64,000 nucleotides of DNA, taken from positions 12,105,501-12,169,500 of the forward strand of contig NC_067287.1 of NCBI RefSeq assembly GCF_020740795.1. The letters run 5' to 3'. The stretch comes from Apus apus (Eukaryota > Chordata > Aves > Apodiformes > Apodidae). Positions 59,201 through 64,000 of the stretch are shown piece by piece (position 1 is the stretch's first letter; every line of letters begins with the position of its first letter). The notes below the pieces were generated by a model, which saw only the letters and a program-made list of their open reading frames with translations, was not told where the DNA came from and did no database searches. The translations under genes and the position numbers were made by a program.

Positions 59201-61616
59201 TTCTGAACAGTGGAATTGTTGGATAAATGCGAACTCCTGAGTTTTCCATTTCAGTATCCATCCAGAGATAGGGATTTCGTGCGTTTTCTCATCTATCCAT
59301 AGACTCAAAAATGGTAACTCCTATTACAAGCATTATTGTTTCCACTCACCAAGTGCCAACACCATCAGTGCTGCTGGGACACCAAAAGCTAATGCATAAC
59401 AATCCTCTCCAAAACATTTCACATCCCCTGAAAAAGAAGTCAGAAACAAAAGCACCTCATTACAGGCAGACTTATGTTACTGGGGCCTTTGATTTGCTTC
59501 TCCTAAATCAGTCACTTCCCCTGGCTTTAAATCATCTTCTCTGGTGCTTGACACTGTGAAATGAATCACCTTGGAACAGTTGTCCTCCCTTGTTGAAGAC
59601 AATTGGGAAGCAGGGTTGGTGTCTGCCAGCCAAGGCAGCTGGTAATGGGATATTGATGAGAAAGGTAGAAGGGAGGGGACAGACCAGTAGATAGAAAGAA
59701 TTAGCATGAACAGTAATTGGGAAAAAACTTACAACATTCAAAACAACCTGAAGCCACTCTATATTAGCACAGATCTAAATAACCAGTACTGTGTTTCCAC
59801 ATTATTTGTGCCAGCTGTAGGAGTTACTGAGCTAAAAACCTGAATCTGATTTCATAGCTACCAACAGTGGATAAAGTGGAAGTCAATAACCCTACTAAAT
59901 AAGTGGAAGCACAGGATTAGTTTTAACATTCCAGTTTCCCTTCTCAGCACTTTCCCAATTCCCACTAGGGGCAGCCTGCTCCAAATGTCAGCTCTTGAAA
60001 TAACCTACCAGGAAACCAAGTTTGTTACAGCATGACCTTGATTGATCTAAGCTACATTTCACTGAAATCCTATGCCTCTTTGACCAGGTCAGTTCTCACA
60101 CCACAGGAATTTGGAATTCCAGTTGCAAAAAGCAAGCCAGCAATGGGGTCTGTATTTGTGTCCCAATGACTACAAATTACTGCATTCTTACATAGAGCAA
60201 TAACAAAATGGCTAAAATAAACCAACACAGTCAACAGCAAACAAGTCCATGAAGCCTTCAGTTGTTCCTGGGCAGTCACAGTCAGCTACATGCTGCTGTG
60301 TGCATGCATAGCATTTATTTTCAGCAAATTAGCTGAAATCCAACTAAACTGGAAGTAAGACATTATGGGCACACTGAACTTTTGACATGCAAAATTAATT
60401 GGATTTCTCCACCTACAACTATAAATTCCATGTTTCTGCCAAACATCTATGAGCTGCACTTCTTGCCCTTCCAAGAAAAGCTTTCATACTTCACAGAAAT
60501 TTTACTCTTTCACCATCTTCTCCACCTCATTTCCATGTTGCAACTAGTTTATTTCTAGGCTGTATTGGCACAAGCTTTGATATTCAGAGGGGACTGAATT
60601 TTCATCTGCCCACCTGGGGACACCAGTGGGATAGAGCACAAAAGAGAGCATTTGTCTTTTCTTGTACACATGGTGTAAACAGGAGACAAGCACAATTGCC
60701 CAGAGCCTTGTGAAATGAACGTCCTGTTAAAATAACCACTGAACAAAGAAAGCTTCCTATAGGCCATGGGGCAGAACTTTAAAAATTGCTACAGAATTTG
60801 AAGGCTACCTTGTCCCTGTCCCCATTGCCCATGGCCTGCTGCTCTGCCTCTCTCTCTGTATTTAGAGCATGCCAACCCCTTTGGCTTCTAGGCCCTGTGA
60901 TACAATGAAGTAAGTGCAGCAAGACTCTGGGACTAAAAAAGCACCGTGCAAGCTGGCCAGAATGTAAAGTAGGTCTTAAGTGGGGCATAGGCCTGTGCTT
61001 TGTCTTCAAGGCTAGTTGCCCAGGGCTGCAATCTTGCAAGCAAACCCACACAGACACGCCTGGTTGCCAGGACAGAGCCCTCCAGAAGTCAGCAGCACCT
61101 TGTAGGAGGGAGAAAGGAGGACTTCAAAACCAGCCCTACTAAGTTTTTTGGCCTTAACAGCTGCACATGACAGCAGAGATCAGTTCCTATCCACAAGTTA
61201 CCTGCAGGCAAGATGGAGAAATAATCCTTCAAGGGCAGTAGGGAGGATTAGATGACCATATAGGTCCTTTCACCTTTCATATTTTAATTCTGCAGTTCAG
61301 GCTGGCTTTGAAATACAACAAGGAATATAGTTTCTGTGGCTTGTCTGCTAGTGCTATAAATCTGTTATGCTGCTACAGCAGGATTAACCAGGCATAAATG
61401 CAATACACTGGCCACTCCACAGATAATATAATTTCTGCCATTCAGTCGTCATAAGAGCCCAGCTATGCAGAGCAGAGTAGTCAGAGGGCAGCTAATTTAT
61501 TGTCTTATTCTAAATCAACACTGACCTCTTAATACAGGAGTTACAAACGTGGAGATCAAACTTCCAGCATTAATGGACAAATAGAAGATGGAAAAAAACT
61601 TGCTTCTCTCCGCAGT
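35085..61616 (-). CDS. SLC15A2: SLC15A2 (PEPT2), proton-coupled di/tripeptide transporter, exons 6-22, 5' partial
   Basis: This is the span of 17 joined minus-strand exons (91, 78, 83, 87, 90, 45, 33, 89, 82, 126, 165, 47, 111, 97, 147, 105 and 177 nt), giving 550 codons plus TAA. The product belongs to the SLC15/PTR2 family. Members use the proton gradient to take di- and tripeptides and beta-lactam-like drugs across the plasma membrane; PEPT2 is the high-affinity kidney, brain and lung form. The sequence shows the PTR2 signature FYLSINAGSL, the TM7 motif PMFWALFDQQ, LQPDQMQ, the TM10 glutamate in SAGEVMF, and MKSVLQAGWLLT in TM11. PEPT2 rather than PEPT1 (SLC15A1) is indicated by the C-terminus GNMISLVTQKTKL; PEPT1 ends quite differently. 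Residues correspond to about 178 to the end of the 729-residue human protein. Exons 1-5, with TM1-4 and the ExxER proton motif, lie beyond the right edge. No frameshift or premature stop was seen. Confidence 0.96.
36098..36202 (-). CDS. SLC15A2: SLC15A2 exon 21 (TM11)
   Basis: There are 35 codons at phase 0, acceptor cttttcag and donor GTATGG. SPASMKSVLQAGWLLTVAVG continues NTLVLVVAEAAPMAQ, which is TM11 and the following turn. MKSVLQA(G/A)WLLT is close to invariant in the family. Intron 21 (35262-36097) shows only chance open frames, including part of a 209-codon plus-strand frame that runs antisense over this exon. Confidence 0.97.
37244..37390 (-). CDS. SLC15A2: SLC15A2 exon 20 (TM10)
   Basis: There are 49 codons at phase 0, acceptor gtgctag and donor GTACTC. 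VKTWKSEDIKANNVHMAWQL leads into PQYLLISAGEVMFSITGLAF, ending SYSQ. This is TM10; the glutamate in AGEVMF corresponds to the substrate N-terminus-binding glutamate of PEPT1 (E595). GLAFSYSQ differs from the usual GLEFSYSQ by E to A. Intron 20 (36203-37243) has a short (CA)n run near 36970-36982, on the far side in intergenic-like sequence without other features. Confidence 0.96.
39805..39901 (-). CDS. SLC15A2: SLC15A2 exon 19 (end of extracellular domain)
   Basis: One base completes the lysine, then 32 codons follow; acceptor tttatctag and donor GTAAGT. TEAGEFTLELGLLDFGASYT matches human NFSLNLGLLDFGAAYLF. The terminal NN joins VS from exon 20 to make a possible N-V-S glycosylation site across the splice. 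The 2,414-nt intron 19 (37391-39804) contains no recognised repeat. Confidence 0.95.
41283..41393 (-). CDS. SLC15A2: SLC15A2 exon 18 (extracellular domain)
   Basis: The exon is 111 nt: one base completes arginine, then 36 codons, then two bases of a lysine. The acceptor is tttgcag and the donor GTAAGT. The peptide FINGLSQDVNLTIDSRRF aligns with human FVNTLHKDVNISLSTDTS. NLT and NYS are possible N-glycosylation sites; the first falls where human PEPT2 has NIS. Intron 18 (39902-41282) holds nothing recognised. Confidence 0.95.
42297..42350 (+). repeat. T/G-rich low-complexity tract in SLC15A2 intron 17
   Basis: tagttggtttttggctgttt followed by ggttttgtttgggttttttt and two GTTT units. On the gene strand this is an A/C-rich tract. 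No insertion could be defined. Confidence 0.7.
43026..43072 (-). CDS. SLC15A2: SLC15A2 exon 17 (47-nt exon, extracellular domain)
   Basis: There are fifteen codons plus two bases (ITDLEAKPENGLAAV and a split arginine). The acceptor is tctttag and the donor GTAAGA. It aligns with human MVKDTESRTTNGMTTVR. A long minus-strand open frame (42550-43101) crosses this exon in another frame and is not the coding one. Intron 17 (41394-43025) holds a T/G-rich tract near 42297-42350. Confidence 0.92.
44792..44840 (+). repeat. A/C-rich low-complexity tract in SLC15A2 intron 16
   Basis: Runs of A broken by C (cacaaacaaaaacaacaaac and following). On the gene strand this is T/G-rich. Confidence 0.7.
45675..45839 (-). 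CDS. SLC15A2: SLC15A2 exon 16 (extracellular domain)
   Basis: There are 55 codons at phase 0, acceptor ttccacag and donor GTGAGT. The exon starts NPVEYSKLLLDGEQQ, includes FNYTVKEKAVYSLIVFEAEG, and ends LSSRL. The human counterpart is HYSKLHLKT...LYTEHSVQEKNWYSLVIREDG. NYT is a possible N-glycosylation site. Intron 15 (45840-46625) is empty; intron 16 (43073-45674) holds an A/C-rich tract at 44792-44840. Confidence 0.95.
46626..46751 (-). CDS. SLC15A2: SLC15A2 exon 15 (start of extracellular domain)
   Basis: There are 42 codons at phase 0, acceptor tttaattag and donor GTAAGC. The peptide begins ETDMPRLVPEES and contains VLNLAKNPVKVTIQDQD, ending PVESFQ. It aligns with human QVLNLADDEVKVTV...SIKSFQ, two residues shorter. 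This opens the large extracellular domain between TM9 and TM10, made of two immunoglobulin-like beta sandwiches in mammalian PEPTs. It diverges much faster than the membrane part. Confidence 0.95.
48662..48743 (-). CDS. SLC15A2: SLC15A2 exon 14 (TM9)
   Basis: The exon is 82 nt: one base completes threonine, then 27 codons (PIRKMATGMILAGLAFGLAA, IVEVKIN), and donor GTAAGT. The start was set at acceptor ctccatag because it restores the family block NF(T/S)xxRKM. A second AG nine bases further on (ctattag) would also stay in frame but would delete PIR. A 13-nt A tract at 48778-48790 reads as a T run on the gene strand, part of the upstream pyrimidine tract. Intron 14 (46752-48661) has no recognised element. 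Confidence 0.92.
50679..50767 (-). CDS. SLC15A2: SLC15A2 exon 13 (TM8)
   Basis: There are 29 codons plus two bases, acceptor tattgcag and donor GTAAGT. FLNPLLILVFIPLFD continues as LGLYPLINMCKFNF, which is TM8; the exon ends AC, and the threonine is completed in exon 14. Intron 13 (48744-50678, 1,935 nt) holds a 78-codon minus-strand open frame at 49713-49949 that shows no domain. Confidence 0.95.
51824..51856 (-). CDS. SLC15A2: SLC15A2 exon 12 (33-nt small exon)
   Basis: This very small exon has eleven codons, GIYVLQPDQMQ, at phase 0, acceptor tgtttcag and donor GTAAAA. The LQPDQMQ motif is invariant between PEPT1 and PEPT2 and sits just before TM8. The exon lies 88 nt upstream, in gene order, of the solo LTR insertion boundary. 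Intron 12 (50768-51823) holds nothing recognised. Confidence 0.95.
51945..52665 (+). mobile_element. Solo LTR of an endogenous retrovirus, antisense in SLC15A2 intron 11
   Basis: The element begins TGTCCTGGTTTGA and ends TCAAACCATGACA; the two ends are inverted copies matching at 12 of 13 bases and bounded by TG...CA. Flanks are AGGCC (51940-51944) and TGGCC (52666-52670), a 5-bp target-site duplication with one mismatch. A TATAAA box at 52227-52232 gives the plus orientation, opposite to SLC15A2. The overall layout resembles the avian ERVL-type LTR group that starts TGTyCTGGTTT and ends AACCAyGACA (recalled, not searched). There are no internal genes and no second LTR, so it is a product of LTR-LTR recombination. 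Confidence 0.85.
54577..54621 (-). CDS. SLC15A2: SLC15A2 exon 11 (TM7-TM8 loop)
   Basis: This is a 45-nt exon of 15 codons, GSRWTLQATKMNADF, at phase 0, with acceptor cttcttag and donor GTAAGT. It follows DQQ directly to restore the family block FDQQGSRWTLQA. The downstream intron (51857-54576, 2,720 nt) carries the antisense solo LTR at 51945-52665. Confidence 0.96.
54966..55055 (-). CDS. SLC15A2: SLC15A2 exon 10 (TM7)
   Basis: There are 30 codons at phase 0, acceptor tttctag and donor GTACAG. KQLIGEVKMVTRVLFLF leads into IPLPMFWALFDQQ. This is TM7, which carries the arginine (TRV) and tryptophan (FWAL) positions implicated in proton coupling and substrate binding in PEPT1 and PEPT2. All are retained. 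Intron 10 downstream (54622-54965) is 344 nt with nothing recognised. Confidence 0.97.
55356..55442 (-). CDS. SLC15A2: SLC15A2 exon 9 (TM6-TM7 cytoplasmic loop)
   Basis: There are 29 codons at phase 0, acceptor tccctag and donor GTAAGT. The peptide starts FAIKNRLQNRS and contains IPKRDHWLDWASEKY, matching the human NRSGDIPKRQHWLDWAAEKY block. This is the basic and aromatic cytoplasmic loop between the two six-helix bundles. Intron 9 downstream (55056-55355) is only 300 nt and empty. Confidence 0.96.
56648..56730 (-). CDS. SLC15A2: SLC15A2 exon 8 (end of TM6, cytoplasmic loop)
   Basis: The exon is 83 nt: two bases complete a valine, then 27 codons (VFIAGSGLYRKTPPQGNVLL... ending CKCIG). The acceptor is tttttcag. 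Two overlapping donors, GTGTAA and GTAAGT, lie 2 nt apart; only the second, GGT|GTAAGT, keeps phase 0 into exon 9. KTPPQGN matches the KPPPEGN stretch of human PEPT2 after TM6. Intron 8 (55443-56647) holds nothing recognised. Confidence 0.94.
59350..59427 (-). CDS. SLC15A2: SLC15A2 exon 7 (loop and start of TM6)
   Basis: The exon is 78 nt: two bases finish the glycine of LRG, then 25 codons, then one base of a split valine. The acceptor is tttttcag and the donor GTGAGT. It encodes DVKCFGEDCYALAFGVP followed by a hydrophobic run that begins TM6. The FGEDCYALAFGVP block is nearly identical to mammalian PEPT2. The 2,098-nt intron upstream (59428-61525) holds only a degraded CR1 tail; the 2,619-nt intron downstream (56731-59349) shows no recognised element. 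Confidence 0.95.
61233..61292 (+). mobile_element. Degraded CR1 3' end in SLC15A2 intron 6
   Basis: ggattagatgaccatatagg followed by tcctttcacctttc and attctgc follows the order of the CR1 3' end (ggttggactagatgacc...ggtcccttccacc...attctg), but with many changes and no tandem tail. It is probably an old copy. The boundaries are approximate. Confidence 0.5.
61526..61616 (-). CDS. SLC15A2: SLC15A2 exon 6 (TM5, PTR2 signature)
   Basis: The exon has 30 codons plus one base. It starts after acceptor ttttag at phase 0 (TAERSKFFS) and ends LRG with the glycine split G|GG, before donor GTCAGT. FYLSINAGSLIS is the classic PTR2-family signature and forms TM5. The exon is the 5'-most found; the preceding intron runs past 64000. 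In that stretch (61617-64000) I saw no further exon, so exon 5 (the segment that encodes GTGGIKPCV in other PEPTs) must lie outside. Confidence 0.95.
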
Positions 61617-64000
61617 CTAAAACAAGAGAAGACAGTATCAATGTCACAGCTAACACACAGCATTGGGCTTGCAAATTGAACACTATCAATTCTTTTGTTA
61701 GGAAGGCTGGGTAAATATTGACACGCAGTGCATGAAATGTTAAGCAAACAAGCTTGCATTCAGGTGATGGTAAATGCTCATACAAATATCAGCTCACATT
61801 ACTTGAGAAGTGCTCTGGGGCTCTTTGGCATTTCAGAGGAAAAGCCGCTGCTTTGAGAGGGTTTCAAGACTGGAAGGAGTGGAGAGCATTTACCTATTCA
61901 GAACAAGTAGCATGATTCAGATCCTCTGTCACCTAATTCAATCCAATTTGGCATCGTTTGACAAGCTCATCATTTCTCCCCATGTTTGAGCTCTTTTCCC
62001 CCCCTCCTCTGCTGTGTAGAAATAGAAAAAGAAACCTGTGTACTTTGAGGAGCTGGTAATTACAGCATAGATGAGAGAGTATCAGCAAATGAGGAGTGTC
62101 CATCAGACAGGAGATTACCAAACTACAGCCAGTCAACCTCAAATTAACAGGTTAAGTTAAATCTACAGCAACAAATTCAAGAGCCTGATGGAGGGAGGAA
62201 CTCTAAGACTTCAGAATTTAACTGATGTTGTAACATATAATTCATACAGTCAAAAGATTCCTATTGATCTTCTTTCTTCCTCCATAATCTGTAACTTGGA
62301 AGGAATCAAGAGCTTGATGCAGTTTGGTCCTTTTTGCAGTAGTAATGTGTGAGGGCATTAAACTGAGAGCAGTCACTCCTTGCCTGGAGGCAGATGTACA
62401 CCATGGTCAAACCCACAGTTCAACCCCTCCCTGTGCCTGGCTGGGCCAGCAGAGTGGAGAAAAAGAGAGCAGGCTACTTCACCTACCCCTTGCTCATCTG
62501 TATCACCAGCTATGGGACACATGAGTCAGTGAAACCAGCATTTTAAGGACAGCCCAAGCCCAGGTAGCCAATATACTCCATGTGCATCTAGACTTCACTC
62601 ACAGCTGTCACCAGCTCCTGTAAAGATAGTGGCAAAAGTGCTTGGGACATGACTAGGCACTTGGCAGACAGCTCCTCAGAGCACCTTAAGACACATCTCT
62701 ATGACATACAGATCATTTGAATGCAAAACTTAGTGTAAGAAAGCTCCTGAGGAGCCTGGTTCCGGTCCCTCTCTTTCCACTATGTCCTGCTTCTTTCCTT
62801 TCTCTAAGACAAAAACATTCACAAGACTTGAAAACATGAGAAAATGTGAAGAATTGCAGGCAGCTCAAAGAGGACAGCTCTTAAGGAATGAAGCCTAGGA
62901 TCCAAAAACATAGCAAAACTTCCCATGACTGATGTTGCAGCTAACAGAAAATACTGCTACTTCATATGGCAAGAAGCTTCTTATCACAGGAGACTACTGC
63001 AGGGAAGGCGGCCAGGTGGGAGGGCTTTGCTTTACATCCCTTTGTGAACCTGGCATTGTGAAGGTGAGAGCCCCATCACCTCCCACTTCCACAAGGAACC
63101 TGGGGGTCCCCTCACTTGGATTAAAGGCTTTTTGCCATGCCACACCACAGTTCTGATGACTCCATTAACTTGAGCTTTTGGTTCTTCCACAATTATTTCC
63201 CAGTGTGTTCCAGGGAATCTAATCCATACCTAACTTGTGGATGGCTTACCCTGGATTAAAGAATTCATAAGCCTTATAATAATCATCTCTATAGCATGAT
63301 CCTATGGTTAACAGCAAACAGCACTGGGTCTTACTGCCTCTTACACTCCATTCCTGTCCTTACCAGCGTTTTTTATTACCTGGAACTTTCTACCACTAAG
63401 CTAATAAAAGTATATTTTCTTCTTCATTCTACCTTTGTGACCAGTTATTTGTCATCATAAGGAAATCTATGGAAACGAGCAGCCTCAGCAATCTCTCCTG
63501 CTCCAAGAGTAGCCCTGCTATGGCTTAGTCCTGCCCTTTTCTAGGACATTTTCATGAGCAACTCAGGATTTTTAAGAGCTGAGGAAAACTGAAGCCTGCA
63601 GCTCTCAACATAAAATCTAGAGCAGCAATTACCAAAAGGAATGTACTGGTCAGAGAAGAAGATATTGACACAAATAATTTGGAGCATCTTATTTTACGCA
63701 TTTTCAGATGTTAGTGATGGGAAAAATGGTCATAGAAAAGCAGAAGTGAGTACAAAAATGACCCAACATTTCATAAATTAGACTGATCAGAAAAAAGAAT
63801 TCCCACCCTATTTTCTTAATCTTTGGAGCAGACGCACATTAGCAACATGATTTGGATTAGCTAATTTGAGGAGATACCATACACCATAATCCTGATCTCC
63901 TTGGCAACCAGAAAATAAAGAAAGAGAAAGCTATTTAGTACCTTAAACACCATACCACAATGTTTGAAAGCAGCTTTGGCCCTTAATGAATATGCACAGC
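61617..64000 (-). other. SLC15A2 intron 5 (partial)
   Basis: At least 2.4 kb of intron reaches the window edge. No exon of the transporter and no recognisable repeat was seen. The short open frames here (for example 62324-62524 and 62932-63156 on the plus strand) have no recognisable domain and are consistent with chance. Confidence 0.7.

Noticed and set aside
35085..61616. Assignment of the transporter to SLC15A1 (PEPT1)
   Set aside because: Membrane segments alone fit both, but the GNMI...KTKL C-terminus and the extracellular alignment fit PEPT2.

Overview
The window is vertebrate nuclear DNA, almost certainly from a bird. Two things show this. First, there are several CR1 LINE fragments with the typical avian 3' end (a 'ttggactagatgatct' block followed by repeated 'attctgtg'). 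Second, a TGTCCTGGTTTGA...TCAAACCATGACA solo LTR resembles the ERV LTRs common in songbirds and other Neoaves. Genes have small exons in long introns, and no bacterial-type gene organisation is present.

Right half (about 34.9-64.0 kb): one gene was recognised, SLC15A2, which encodes the proton-coupled oligopeptide transporter PEPT2. It lies on the minus strand. Seventeen consecutive coding exons, matching exons 6-22 of the mammalian gene, run from 61616 down to the stop codon at 35085-35087. Their phases agree at every junction and every intron is GT-AG. Together they give 1653 nt, or 550 residues plus stop. That covers TM5 to TM12, the large extracellular domain between TM9 and TM10, and a C-terminus ending in TKL. 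The first roughly 177 codons (exons 1-5, with TM1-TM4 and the promoter) lie beyond position 64000. Intron 11 carries a 721-bp solo LTR in the antisense orientation, and intron 6 carries a worn CR1 tail.

Left half (1 to about 34.9 kb): no protein-coding exon could be recognised on either strand. It holds four CR1 fragments (three on +, one on -, three of them clustered at 18.4-20.7 kb), a short CpG-rich island at about 5.3-5.75 kb, a 16-bp minisatellite at 23.6 kb and several perfect short inverted repeats. It also holds a number of AT-rich, TAAT-rich, repeat-free blocks that look like candidate conserved non-coding elements. In mammals ILDR1 lies immediately downstream of SLC15A2; no ILDR1 exon was recognised here, so either the spacing or the gene order differs.

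No new multi-gene system was found. The most useful leads are the SLC15A2 gene model (including a two-way acceptor choice at exon 14), the intronic antisense LTR, the perfect 14-bp hairpin near the left edge, the CpG island, and the candidate regulatory blocks in the left half.
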